Shown here in pieces: positions 52,779 through 61,722 of a stretch of 64,000 nucleotides of DNA. The position numbers were made by a program, and so were the translations under genes. A model generated the notes under the pieces. The model was not told the origin of the DNA and ran no database searches. It worked only from the letters and a program-made list of their open reading frames with translations. Source of the stretch: a bacterium (GTDB lineage: Bacteria; SAR324; XYD2-FULL-50-16); assembly GCA_018829445.1 (NCBI GenBank), contig JAHJTV010000063.1, positions 186,001 through 250,000 on the forward strand, written 5' to 3'. The first letter of the stretch is position 1, and each line of letters begins with the position of its first letter.

Positions 52779-54704
52779 GTGTCACATCTGCCCGTAATCG
52801 TAAGCATTGGCGGTGCTAATTCCGCCGGAAGGAGTTCTTTTCATCATGGATACCGCAGGTTGGTCATTGATCGTCTGGAGCAAAAAGAGAGACAAGACAC
52901 TCTACTTAGTCTCGCAACCATGATGGGATTACTGAAAAGCAAGAATGACTCCCTTGTTGACATGCAGGGGCGGGTATGTTTGCCGGAAGAGGTTGAAGCC
53001 CGATTTGCCACTCAAATATATGAGAACACCCTTCTTCGAAAAATCATTCCGGATCTGTTTGATGTTGATAGAGTTCCAATGAATCGAAAAATTGAAGCAA
53101 CGGATACTGGTAGCTCCGACATTCGATTCTCGATTCCCAAAAAACAATTGCCCAACCCGATTCCGACTAATTGGCAAGTAAGTGAAACTTCAAAGGATCC
53201 GGATCAAGTTGAGGTCGCCGTAAACGGATCATTGGAGTTTTATCTGCGCGATTTTAAAGAATCTCTTGTCAAAACAGCCGGACAGTTACCTACCGGTTTT
53301 GACGCAGGACGCTATTATAGTTCAACCCACCATCCACGGGGACTCCAAATGGCTGTTTTTGGTGCCTCAGATCTTTTAAATGCCCTTGGAATTGATTGGG
53401 AAACGGTCAAACAATCAGTCCATCCCGATCAGATTGGTGTTTACGCGGGTAGCGGACATGGGCAGATGGATGATACCGGCGGGGGTGGATTGATGAAGGC
53501 ACTGTTGGAAGGGAAAAGAACCTCGTCGAGATATCTACCGCTAAGTCTGGTGGACATGCCGTCCAATTTTATCAATGCATATGTTATAGGAAACATTGGG
53601 CACACCGGAACCCAAATCGCAGCTTGTGCAACCTTCCTATATAACCTTGATTTGGCCATTAAGGAGATTCAACTGGGAAAAAGAAGGGTAGCCATTGTTG
53701 GTAATTCTGAAGCCCCGATTTTACCCGAGATCATTGATGGCTACAAAGCAATGGGGGCGTTGGCGGACGATGCTAGATTGCTTAATTTCTCTAAAAACGG
53801 GATCATTTCGCACGCTGACCGAGCAGCTTCCTGTAAACCATTCAGCGAAAACTGCGGCTTCACCCTGTCCGAATCTTCCCAGTTTTTGGTTCTTTTTGAT
53901 GATGAATTGGCGCTGGAACTGGGAGCTCAGATTTACGGCTCGGTGGCTGATATATTTATTAAAGCCGATGGGTATAAAAAATCGATCTCTTCACCCGGTT
54001 TTGGAAATTATATCACCTTGGCCAAAGCATCTGCCCGCTTAAGGGCAATCTTGGGTGAGGATTCATTGCGAAACAGAAGTTATGTCTCGTCACATGGTTC
54101 CGGAACCCCTCTGAACAGAACAACCGAATCACACGGTCTGAATGAAACGGCCAAAGCATTCAAGATCAATCAATGGCTGATTTCAGCCGTAAAATGTTAC
54201 CTCGGACATCCTCTGACCCCGGCTTCCGGAGATCAATTGATTACTGCGCTGGGCACATGGCAGTATGGATGGGTCCCTGGTATTTTTACCCTGGACGCTA
54301 TTCCGGAAGATGTTCACAGAAGCAACCTCAAGTTCAGCAAGGAACACGTCCAAGTCGAAAAGGATGCATTTGACGCAGTTTTTATTAACTCAAAGGGATT
54401 TGGCGGCAACAATGCTACCGGTCTGGTGCTTTCACCGCAGGTTACGCTGAGAATGTTGGAGCACAAACATGGCAAATCAGCAATAACTGCATACCAGGAA
54501 AGATGCCAGAAAACCATGGAAACAGCACAAGAGTATGACAAAAAAGCCATCAAAGGAGAATTTGAGGTATATTATAAGGACGGAGAACATGTTTTAAATG
54601 AACAGGATCTGGAGTTGACCGACAAAGAACTGAAAATACCGGGGTATAAAAAGTCTGTAGATTTGAATCTGACAAATAGTTTTCCGGATATGACACCCGT
54701 TTAA
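52779..54704 (+). CDS. fabY: Beta-ketoacyl synthase, FabY-like
   Basis: A 641-residue condensing enzyme resembling Pseudomonas FabY, which starts fatty acid synthesis by joining acetyl-CoA with malonyl-ACP in place of FabH. N-terminal SHLPVIVSIGGANSAGRSSFHHGYRRLVI is the FabY-type opening. Catalytic triad of KAS I/II type: Cys283 in QIAACATF, His in SSHGSGTPLNRT, His in KCYLGHPLTPASG. The C-terminal extension after residue ~560 is longer than in FabF/FabB. The start is GTG at 52779 with gaga upstream. Its product feeds the same malonyl/acyl pools that the NRPS-PKS at 3339 would draw on. Confidence 0.8.
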   Translation: MSHLPVIVSIGGANSAGRSSFHHGYRRLVIDRLEQKERQDTLLSLATMMGLLKSKNDSLVDMQGRVCLPEEVEARFATQIYENTLLRKIIPDLFDVDRVPMNRKIEATDTGSSDIRFSIPKKQLPNPIPTNWQVSETSKDPDQVEVAVNGSLEFYLRDFKESLVKTAGQLPTGFDAGRYYSSTHHPRGLQMAVFGASDLLNALGIDWETVKQSVHPDQIGVYAGSGHGQMDDTGGGGLMKALLEGKRTSSRYLPLSLVDMPSNFINAYVIGNIGHTGTQIAACATFLYNLDLAIKEIQLGKRRVAIVGNSEAPILPEIIDGYKAMGALADDARLLNFSKNGIISHADRAASCKPFSENCGFTLSESSQFLVLFDDELALELGAQIYGSVADIFIKADGYKKSISSPGFGNYITLAKASARLRAILGEDSLRNRSYVSSHGSGTPLNRTTESHGLNETAKAFKINQWLISAVKCYLGHPLTPASGDQLITALGTWQYGWVPGIFTLDAIPEDVHRSNLKFSKEHVQVEKDAFDAVFINSKGFGGNNATGLVLSPQVTLRMLEHKHGKSAITAYQERCQKTMETAQEYDKKAIKGEFEVYYKDGEHVLNEQDLELTDKELKIPGYKKSVDLNLTNSFPDMTPV

Positions 54705-54946
54705 CAGGTGTCTGAACGAAAACCCTGTTAATCCTCGCGACAATCCGTATGGAAAGCAGATATTCCCGGTGAAGATCTCCGCTTTCAGCTTCAGCATTCA
54801 GGTTTATAACTGATTGAAATGCTCTGGCGCCTGGCTGAAAGCAGATCGCCGACCAATACAAGCTTTAAGTCGAATCTTCTTGTTTCAAGTAGTACCATGA
54901 TAGAAAGTAGTAACTTTTCGTTCGGACACTAACCAGAAGGGATACG

Positions 54947-55861
54947 TTGAATGGAATTATAAATATTTTTAAACCGGAAGGCATTACTTCAAACGGGGTA
55001 ATCCATGAGATAAAAAAAACCACCGGAGAAAAAAAGATTGGTCATATCGGCACCCTGGATCCTCTGGCGACAGGCATACTACCTTTATTCCTGGGGAAAT
55101 ACACCAAGCTGATTCCTCACTTTAATCTGGCACACAAGACCTACCGGGCAACTGCCAGACTGGGGGCAACCTCCACCACCATGGATCGGGAAGGTGACAT
55201 TACCGAGGTGCCTGTTCCGGTAAATCTGTCTAAAAGAGAGATTCTTCAAGCCCTGACATCTTTTCTTGGTACCAGCGAACAGATGCCGCCCATGTATTCG
55301 GCAATAAAGATAAATGGGAAGAAGCTCTATCAATATGCCAGGGAAGGGAAAACCATCGAACGCCAGGCGAGGAAGATAACCATATTTGATATCCGGTTAT
55401 TGGAATATCAGGAAAAAACACTGGAATTTGAAGTGCAATGTTCAAAAGGGACTTACATCAGAAGTCTGGTGGATGATATTGCCATCAAAGTTGGAACAAG
55501 AGCCTACCTGCACCATTTGATCCGAACAAAATGTGGAGACTTTTTCACGGAAAAAAATGCGATAGAACTGTCTTGCGCAAAAAAAATGATGAAAAGCGAT
55601 TTACAAAGCAAGTTCATTGATCCAAAATGTATCTTATTCGATTGGCATGAAGTTAGAATTTTTTCAACTTCGCAACGAAAACAGATCAGCCAGGGCAGGA
55701 CAATTGAGATACCCGCTGATGATATTTGTTTATCCAATAGGGGGAAACAGTTTTCAAATGCAATCGCCAGAACTCAGAACGGTGAGCTTTTAGCAACGGG
55801 AATTCTTGAATTCAGCCAGGATTCCATTTGCAGGTTCCGTTCCGGGAAAGTTTTTATTTAA
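54947..55861 (+). CDS. truB: tRNA pseudouridine(55) synthase
   Basis: A 304-residue enzyme that makes pseudouridine 55 in the T loop of tRNAs. MNGIINIFKPEGITSN (the K-P-x-G motif), the catalytic block KIGHIGTLDPLATGILPL with its Asp, MYSAIKINGKKLYQYAREG, GTYIRSLVDDIA and a C-terminal PUA-like domain (~235-304). The start codon is TTG at 54947 behind agaaggga. Upstream infB and rbfA are not present; fabY is the neighbour. Followed 28 bases later by rpsO. Confidence 0.95.
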   Translation: MNGIINIFKPEGITSNGVIHEIKKTTGEKKIGHIGTLDPLATGILPLFLGKYTKLIPHFNLAHKTYRATARLGATSTTMDREGDITEVPVPVNLSKREILQALTSFLGTSEQMPPMYSAIKINGKKLYQYAREGKTIERQARKITIFDIRLLEYQEKTLEFEVQCSKGTYIRSLVDDIAIKVGTRAYLHHLIRTKCGDFFTEKNAIELSCAKKMMKSDLQSKFIDPKCILFDWHEVRIFSTSQRKQISQGRTIEIPADDICLSNRGKQFSNAIARTQNGELLATGILEFSQDSICRFRSGKVFI

Positions 55862-55889
55862 TATTTTAACGCTGGATACGGAGTATTTT

Positions 55890-56156
55890 ATGTTATCACT
55901 AGAAGATAAAAAAGAGATTATTAAGACGTACGGAAAAAGCGAAAATGATACTGGATCAACAAAGGTTCAAATCGCCCTCTTATCATCAAGGATCAAGTAT
56001 TTAACCGAGCACTTTAAGACACACAAACACGATCATCACTCAAGAAGAGGGCTGATGAAACTTGTTGGTAGCAGACGAAGGTTACTGGGATACCTGAAAC
56101 AGAAAGATGTGAGCCAATATCGTGACCTTATTAAGAGTCTTGGTATAAGAAAATAG
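55890..56156 (+). CDS. rpsO: 30S ribosomal protein S15
   Basis: Ribosomal protein of 88 residues. MLSLEDKKEIIKTYGKSEND, GSTKVQIALLSSRIKYLTEH, HKHDHHSRRGLMKLVGSRRRLLGYLK and YRDLIKSLGIRK are the full set of S15 blocks. The correct start is ATG 55890; the frame is open further upstream but overlaps truB. Sits in the usual truB-rpsO-pnp order. Confidence 0.98.
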   Translation: MLSLEDKKEIIKTYGKSENDTGSTKVQIALLSSRIKYLTEHFKTHKHDHHSRRGLMKLVGSRRRLLGYLKQKDVSQYRDLIKSLGIRK

Positions 56157-56174
56157 TACCAGGATAATATTGAA

Positions 56175-56215
56175 GTTACGTACTTAACCCAAATCACATC
56201 AATTAAGTACGTAAC
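56175..56215 (+). promoter_or_regulatory. rpsO-pnp intercistronic hairpin
   Basis: Perfect 13-bp stem gttacgtacttaa (56175-56187) / ttaagtacgtaac (56203-56215) with a 15-base loop, 19 bases after the rpsO stop. No T-run follows. In other bacteria the rpsO-pnp spacer carries an RNase III processing hairpin through which PNPase controls its own mRNA; this is the likely counterpart. The rest of the spacer to 56448 shows no gene. Confidence 0.6.
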
Positions 56216-56448
56216 AAAAGACTTTATTTTAAGATTAAATTTCTTGAACCATTCCTTCAAGCATCAGAAAATATTCATTATATCTCACAAAGCTCAGAAT
56301 GAAGAACAGGCTTCCCAACAACCGGGATCTACCAAACGTTCTGAATACTGGGAGAACTACTCTTCAACACCCTCTAAATCGCTGAAATTTTGGCTTTCGA
56401 CTGGGAAACCGCTCGATTTGTGCGATTAATGAAACTATAAAAAAAAAT

Positions 56449-58518
56449 ATGGAAAGAATCGAAATTGATTATCAGGGAAAATCCCTTACAATAGAAACCA
56501 ATCACATTGCTAAACAGGCAAATGGTGCGGTTTTAGTTACATATGGCGATACAGTCGTATTGGTAGCCGCAACAGCGGAAACCAAAGATGCTAACATGGA
56601 TTTTTTCCCCCTGACCTGCGTTTACCAGGTTAGAACATACTCCCAGGGAAGAATCGCCGGGGGATTCATAAAAAGAGAACGAATGCCTTCAGAACTGGAA
56701 GTATTGGCTTCCAGGATTATTGACAGACCCTTGAGACCTCTTTTTACCGAAGGCTATTCACGCGAAACACAAGTTATCGCCACCGTCTTGAGCTATGACA
56801 AGGCAGCCAATCCCATCTCTGCCTCTTTGTTGGGGGCTTCCGCTGCGTTAGTGATATCCGATATTCCCTATGAAACTCCGATTGCCGGAGTGAGCGTGGG
56901 TAGAATTAACGGGGAGTTCATAGTTAATCCATCACCTCAACAGCTTGAAGAAAGTGATATGGACCTGTTTGTTGTAGCCAAAAAGGACGCCATTGTCATG
57001 GTTGAAGGCGAAAGCAAAAATATCTCGGAAGAAGATGTTGTCGAGGCTCTGGATTTTGCTCATGAAGCCATAAAGCCACTGCTTAAGATTCAACTGGAAT
57101 TACGGGAAAAATTCGGAAAAGAAAAGATAAAGGTCTCACCCCCCGAAGAGAATAAAGAGTTAACCAAAGCAATCAATAAGAAGGCCAAAAAGAGCCTGGA
57201 GAAAGCGCTTACCATTCCCACCAAGATTGAGCGACAAATCGCAATCAGGGAAGTGGTCAAGGAGCTGTGTGAGGAAATGATTGCGGATGATGCGGATTAT
57301 ACGGAAGGGGACATAAAAGATGCTGTCCATAAACTGGAAAAAGAGATCATTCGCAGAAACATCCTCACCAAAAAACAGAGAATTGATGGTCGGTCCTTTA
57401 CCGAAGTTCGTCCTATTACCTGTGAAATTGGCATTCTGCCCAATACTCATGGATCAGCTCTGTTCACACGGGGAGAAACTCAAGCCTTGATTGCAACAAC
57501 GCTGGGAACAAAGGACGATGAGCAGATGATTGACGATCCTTCCGGCACCTATTTTAAGCGTTTTTATGTCCATTACAATTTCCCGGCTTATTCGGTGGGT
57601 GAAGTCAGGAGAATGGCGGCCCCGGGACGAAGGGAAATCGGACACGGTAATCTTGCAGAAAGGGGATTGACAAACGTGCTGCCGGATAAGGAATTATTTC
57701 CTTACACAATCAGAATTGTATCCGAGATCACCGAATCAAACGGCTCCTCTTCAATGGCAAGTGTATGCGGTGGATCACTCTCCATGATGGATGCGGGCGT
57801 TCCTATTTCCTCTCCGGTTGCTGGTGTAGCCATGGGCTTGGTGACTGAAAAGGATAAAACAGCCATCCTAACGGATATTTTGGGTGATGAAGATCATGTC
57901 GGGGATATGGATTTTAAAGTAGTGGGAACCTCAGAAGGAATTACCGCTCTCCAGATGGATATCAAGATCGACGGCCTCTCCACCGACCTCATCAAAGATG
58001 CTCTTGATCAGGCAAAAGATGGCAGACTGCATATTCTGGCTGAAATGAACAAGGCCATTGAGGGTGCACGGGACACTATCGCCGGCAATGCTCCCAGATT
58101 CATCCAGTATAAAATTTCACCTTCAAAAATCAGGGACATCATCGGCCCCGGTGGCAAGGTGATTAAGGGGATTCAAGCAGAAACCGGTGCAAAACTTGAG
58201 ATTGATGATTCCGGCATTATCAACATTTCATCTGCCGATCAGAAGAGCGCTGAGAAGGCTCTTGCCCTGATCAGAGAAATCACACAAGATGTCGAAATTG
58301 GAACCATATATGAAGGAACCGTCAAGAAGATTGTTGATTTCGGTGCCTTCGTTGAGATCCTGCCAAACACCCAGGGACTCGTTCACATCTCTGAAATAGC
58401 CAAAGATAGAGTTAGTAAGGTGGAAGAGGTATTGAGCGAAGGACAAGTCGTTACGGTAAAAGCGATCGGATTTGACAAACGTGGAAAATTAAAATTATCC
58501 ATGAAAGCTGTAGAATAA
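56449..58518 (+). CDS. pnp: Polyribonucleotide nucleotidyltransferase (PNPase)
   Basis: A 689-residue phosphorolytic 3'-5' exoribonuclease, trimeric core of the degradosome. First RNase PH domain (GAVLVTYGDTVVLVAATA; GGFIKRERMPSELEVLASRIIDRPLRPLF), helical linker, second RNase PH domain (HGSALFTRGETQALIATTLG; SMASVCGGSLSMMDAGVP; ILGDEDHVGDMDFKVVGT), KH domain (KIRDIIGPGGKVIKGI) and C-terminal S1 domain (VGTIYEGTVKKIVDFGAFVEI). Complete and of typical length. Confidence 0.97.
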   Translation: MERIEIDYQGKSLTIETNHIAKQANGAVLVTYGDTVVLVAATAETKDANMDFFPLTCVYQVRTYSQGRIAGGFIKRERMPSELEVLASRIIDRPLRPLFTEGYSRETQVIATVLSYDKAANPISASLLGASAALVISDIPYETPIAGVSVGRINGEFIVNPSPQQLEESDMDLFVVAKKDAIVMVEGESKNISEEDVVEALDFAHEAIKPLLKIQLELREKFGKEKIKVSPPEENKELTKAINKKAKKSLEKALTIPTKIERQIAIREVVKELCEEMIADDADYTEGDIKDAVHKLEKEIIRRNILTKKQRIDGRSFTEVRPITCEIGILPNTHGSALFTRGETQALIATTLGTKDDEQMIDDPSGTYFKRFYVHYNFPAYSVGEVRRMAAPGRREIGHGNLAERGLTNVLPDKELFPYTIRIVSEITESNGSSSMASVCGGSLSMMDAGVPISSPVAGVAMGLVTEKDKTAILTDILGDEDHVGDMDFKVVGTSEGITALQMDIKIDGLSTDLIKDALDQAKDGRLHILAEMNKAIEGARDTIAGNAPRFIQYKISPSKIRDIIGPGGKVIKGIQAETGAKLEIDDSGIINISSADQKSAEKALALIREITQDVEIGTIYEGTVKKIVDFGAFVEILPNTQGLVHISEIAKDRVSKVEEVLSEGQVVTVKAIGFDKRGKLKLSMKAVE

Positions 58519-58592
58519 GAATCTATGCATTTCAACAGACAATTTGACTCTTGAAATGCAGTTCGATCCACGGTATACTGCGCTTATATCGT

Positions 58593-58668
58593 GTCCCCAT
58601 AGTTTAGCTGGATAAAACAGTGGATTCCTAATCCTCAGCTCCAGGTTCGAGTCCTGGTGGGGGCACCA
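58593..58668 (+). tRNA. tRNA-Arg(CCT)
   Basis: Cloverleaf: acceptor GTCCCCA/TGGGGGC, D arm GTTT/AAAC, anticodon loop TTCCTAA (anticodon CCT), T arm CCAGG/CCTGG with TTCGAGT loop, CCA encoded (58666-58668). The anticodon stem GTGGA/TCCTC has a T28-T42 mismatch. Its 3' half is repeated at 63003-63050, which marks the gene as an integration site or as the source of a duplication. Confidence 0.9.
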
Positions 58669-58669
58669 T
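58622..58669 (+). repeat. Direct repeat, left copy (tRNA-Arg 3' half)
   Basis: Identical for 42 bases with 63003-63044, then one mismatch (c/t at 58664/63045), then accat shared. Weaker similarity (atcaata, aca) continues to about 58692. Candidate att core. Confidence 0.9.
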
Positions 58670-58978
58670 TCATATCAATAAGTTACAACCTGCTTCGACT
58701 TCTGCAAGGCTCTACTCTAAATTGCCCCAAATTACCCATAGATTTGTCATTCTCAATCCTGTTGAATAAAGGATTCCCAGAAGCACCCTCTCAAAGTCCT
58801 GTTTTCAGTTGCTCTACGCCCAATTGCACAAGAATAATACATAAAGACACATCATCTGATTGTGTCCCCATATCATGCTGTCTATTCCTTTCTTGACCGA
58901 ACTATTCTGATATGTCATTTTTACTATAGAAATGACCAGATCACGTTTTCTATAGTAAAAATAACAACCAGGTGTAAT
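58670..58978. other. Leader of the ATPase gene with inverted repeat
   Basis: No gene seen between the tRNA and the ATPase. A short match to the tRNA 5' end (gtgtccccata at 58862-58872) may be chance. The inverted repeat listed separately occupies the last part, directly before the ribosome site. Confidence 0.5.
58913..58965. repeat. Inverted repeat upstream of the ATPase gene
   Basis: Perfect 16-bp arms atttttactatagaaa (58917-58932) and tttctatagtaaaaat (58947-58962), 14-base loop. A nested palindrome gtcattt/aaatgac (58914-58920 and 58930-58936) overlaps the left arm. Related sequence recurs after the ATPase gene at 60525-60577. Confidence 0.85.
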
Positions 58979-60397
58979 ATGTTTGTTGGTAGGCAAACTG
59001 AACTCGATTTATTGGAAGAGCATTATAAATCAAAAACATCCGAGTTTTGTATATTATATGGAAGACGCCGAATTGGAAAATCGACCCTTCTGGAGAAATT
59101 CACTGAAAACAAGCCAGCATTTTTCTTTCTAGCTGGCAGAGAAACGAAGCGCCAACAATTAAAACGTTTTGTTCGTGAACTTGGTGAAGCTGTATCAGAC
59201 CCTCTTACAGGAAAAACCATTGTCTCAGAATGGGATGAAGCGTTGATGTTACTGGATCGAACGCTTCCCCTTCTTTTACAAAAATCGGATACAAAAAAAG
59301 CGATTGTCGTATTTGATGAATTCCAATGGATGTGTCGGGGAGCAGTTGAGCTACTCTCCGATCTACAACGTCACTGGGATAAGAAATGGAAAGATGCTAA
59401 AAATCTAATGCTGATCCTCTGCGGATCTTCAATCAGTTTTATGCTGGGCGATGTTCTTTCCCGGAAAAGCCCCCTGTTTGGGCGTCGTACATTCAGTTTC
59501 GAGTTGAATCCATTCAAGGTTAAAGAAGCAGCAACGTTACTGCGGTTCAAGGGAAAATTCGAAGTGGTGGAGTCATATCTGGCTGTGGGAGGAGTTCCTA
59601 AGTATCTTGAAATTATGAACACAAAAGGATCATTTCAGCAATCTATCACTAAGCAGGCATTCACAGCATCAGGCTATTTTTTCGAAGAAATCCGATTCCT
59701 ACTGGCTGAACAGTTAAGAGAAACAGAGCACTATTATATGGTTCTTTCTCAATTAGCCAAAGGCAGTATGGGTGTCACTGAGTTGGAGAAGTCAACCGGC
59801 ATAGGTTCAGGCCAAATAATGTATTATCTGGAACGGCTCAACTTGTTAGGATTTGTGTCCAGGCATATACCCATCGGAAAAAGTGTTAACACTAAAAAAG
59901 TCCAGTATTGTTTGGATGACTACTATCTGCGTTTCTATTTTACGTTTGTTCACCCAGATCTTCATCGAATTTCCACAACCCCTGCAGGAATCGGGTTTGA
60001 TTCTTTGACGGGAAACAGGTGGAGTGCATTTTCCGGTTTATCATTCGAGCATTTTGTGCGTGACCATGCAGTGACAGTTGTATCCAAAGTAGGATTCGAA
60101 GGAGGAATCAAGCGACTAGGCCGTTTTTGGCAGACAGCTACAAAACGAAAACGGGGGCTTCAGATTGATTTGATTATCGAATGTGACGATCAGATAACGC
60201 TGATTTGCGAATGCAAATGGTCTGGAAAAAAAACAGGTATGGATGCGGTTTTTGATCTTCGCAAAAGAATGGATCTTTATCCCAACATACAGAATCATAC
60301 TCTCAAACCGGTTATCATTGCAGCAGGCGGAGTCACCGGGAATGTTCTAAACGAAAAAGATATATCTATCGTCACGCTGGATGACTTTTTTATGTAA
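58979..60397 (+). CDS. AAA ATPase with C-terminal DUF234/PD-(D/E)XK nuclease-like domain
   Basis: A 472-residue protein of the archaeal-type ATPase family (ATPase_2/AAA_14-like with DUF234). MFVGRQTELDLLEEHYKSKT opening, Walker A YGRRRIGKSTLL, Walker B IVVFDEFQWM, then a winged-helix region (GVTELEKSTGIGSGQIMYYLERL). The C-terminal domain has the restriction-nuclease-like pattern RGLQIDLIIECDDQITLICECKWSG, giving Asp and E-x-K as possible catalytic residues. These genes are common in archaea and scattered in bacteria, often on mobile DNA; function is unknown. ATG 58979 follows aggtg. Inverted repeats of the same kind lie on both sides of the gene, as if it were a unit that moves or is regulated through them. 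Confidence 0.85.
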   Translation: MFVGRQTELDLLEEHYKSKTSEFCILYGRRRIGKSTLLEKFTENKPAFFFLAGRETKRQQLKRFVRELGEAVSDPLTGKTIVSEWDEALMLLDRTLPLLLQKSDTKKAIVVFDEFQWMCRGAVELLSDLQRHWDKKWKDAKNLMLILCGSSISFMLGDVLSRKSPLFGRRTFSFELNPFKVKEAATLLRFKGKFEVVESYLAVGGVPKYLEIMNTKGSFQQSITKQAFTASGYFFEEIRFLLAEQLRETEHYYMVLSQLAKGSMGVTELEKSTGIGSGQIMYYLERLNLLGFVSRHIPIGKSVNTKKVQYCLDDYYLRFYFTFVHPDLHRISTTPAGIGFDSLTGNRWSAFSGLSFEHFVRDHAVTVVSKVGFEGGIKRLGRFWQTATKRKRGLQIDLIIECDDQITLICECKWSGKKTGMDAVFDLRKRMDLYPNIQNHTLKPVIIAAGGVTGNVLNEKDISIVTLDDFFM

Positions 60398-60524
60398 AAC
60401 CTATCTGATACGTACCCGGAAAGATTCTCAATGGAATTTCCAGCCTGAATGGTGGCACTTTAATAGCCTGTTATTCCGTCTATTTGAGCTAAAATGCTAT
60501 TGAAGATACAATTTGATATCTGAA

Positions 60525-60577
60525 TGTCATTTTTACTGCAGATAATCTAACAATAGGGTTTCTATAATAAAAATGAC
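60525..60577. repeat. Inverted repeat downstream of the ATPase gene
   Basis: Left arm tgtcatttttactgcaga (60525-60542), right arm tttctataataaaaatgac (60559-60577). They pair imperfectly (about 14 of 17). The right arm matches the upstream right arm (58947-58965) at 17 of 19 positions, and the left arm matches tgtcatttttact upstream exactly. Confidence 0.8.
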
Positions 60578-60789
60578 GTGTTCGGCACAAATGCCAAAGT
60601 ATGTGTCAGGTCAATCACCGCCTCCGTAACCCTACCTGCTTAACTGATCGATTTGGACGCCACTTCTTTCCTGTCTCTTCAAATCCAATTCGAATTTGAT
60701 CAGTATTGAGGGATATCTTCTGAGGATGAAACTACCTCGACTATGAAAGACAATCCCAAAAAAGATACTCTTCAAGAGGTTAATCATTG

Positions 60790-60829
60790 TTGACAGGTTA
60801 ACATATGTTCGTTAATGTGAACATATGTT
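60790..60829 (+). promoter_or_regulatory. Promoter with two phased palindromic operators
   Basis: -35 TTGACA (60790-60795), 17-base spacer, -10 TAATGT (60813-60818). Two copies of the palindrome AACATATGTT at 60800-60809 and 60820-60829 are exactly 20 bp apart, on the same face of the helix and on either side of the -10 box. This predicts repression by a dimeric regulator. The gene read from it is at 60970. The remainder of 60398-60969 holds no gene. Confidence 0.6.
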
Positions 60830-60969
60830 TTCAAAACAGTTAATCATCCGACAGTAATGAAAATAAGTTGACTCGTGATGAACAGACAGCAAATACTTAC
60901 TCCTGGATAGTTTTTACTTGTTTCATCCCAGATTTTAAGCAAATTCGCGACCTTCTTCGAGGAGAGATT

Positions 60970-61506
60970 ATGCCAAATGAACAGAAGCATTTATACATGT
61001 ACGAAGCCCTTGAATTGAGAGCGGAATATGATGCTCGTAGAAAAACATTGAACGATACCCTGCCGGAGAATTTTAAGGTTAGCAAACGAAGGAGTATGTT
61101 CGGTAGTGAACAGGAATCGTTTCAACCAAGCCCGGACTACAAGCTGAACGAAGTCAAGGAAGCGATAAGAAAGCTTGACTATAAATACCGCAAACTGAAT
61201 TCCGCCATTCAGAAAGCCAACTATAATTATCAACTGATTTTTGAGGATGAAGCGATCAATTTGAGTGAAGCGCTCGAAATTCGGAAATCGTTGAATAAAA
61301 AGATCGGTGAATTGCACGATCGAACAGTTGCAGCATCTCATCTAAGAACGATTCACAAAGAGGAACGCGATATTGTGGAAGAGAGTGAAATCAGTTATCA
61401 AGAAGCGGTATCTGAGTTAAATGATGCCAGAATCGCTTTCAGGGTACTGAATCGCTTCATTAGAAAAGCAAGTTACGAAATTGCAATCGACTACCAGGAT
61501 GAATAA
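60970..61506 (+). CDS. DIP1984-like / septicolysin-type protein
   Basis: A 178-residue all-helical protein. YMYEALELRAEYDARRKTLNDTLPENFKV, AIRKLDYKYRKLNSAIQKANYN, NLSEALEIRKSLNKKIGELHDRTVAAS and LNRFIRKASYEIAIDYQDE follow the DIP1984 family plan (EAL-x-x-RA repeats, N-x-x-Q/N-R-T-N-like segment, C-terminal aromatic W/Y pair). The family is small, of unknown function, and one member was named septicolysin. ATG 60970 is chosen because gaggagag precedes it; the frame is open from 60868. It is driven by the operator-bearing promoter at 60790. Confidence 0.65.
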   Translation: MPNEQKHLYMYEALELRAEYDARRKTLNDTLPENFKVSKRRSMFGSEQESFQPSPDYKLNEVKEAIRKLDYKYRKLNSAIQKANYNYQLIFEDEAINLSEALEIRKSLNKKIGELHDRTVAASHLRTIHKEERDIVEESEISYQEAVSELNDARIAFRVLNRFIRKASYEIAIDYQDE

Positions 61507-61722
61507 AAACCAGGGGGAAGACAGGAAGGCAAGTGCAATCTTTTCAGTAATGAGAAGTAGCCAAGTTTGATGATACTTTAAAAGCATCTCCTTGAGGTTG
61601 GCAACCTGATGCCCGGTAAAGCTAAAAACATCAAACGGTAAACCGACAAGCAATATCAACACAAAACACCATAGCAATCCATGGCCTTGCGTCTTCCCTT
61701 TTATCTGCACTCGACAATCCCT

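Noticed and set aside
58862..58881. Second copy of the tRNA-Arg 5' end (gtgtccccata)
   Set aside because: Only 11 identical bases and no continued cloverleaf; likely chance, though it would fit a split tRNA duplicate.
61417..61710. Minus-strand ORF of 97 residues with two hydrophobic stretches between the island genes
   Set aside because: It overlaps coding sequence at both ends, has no ribosome site, and hydrophobic ORFs appear easily opposite charged coding sequence. A small membrane protein cannot be excluded.
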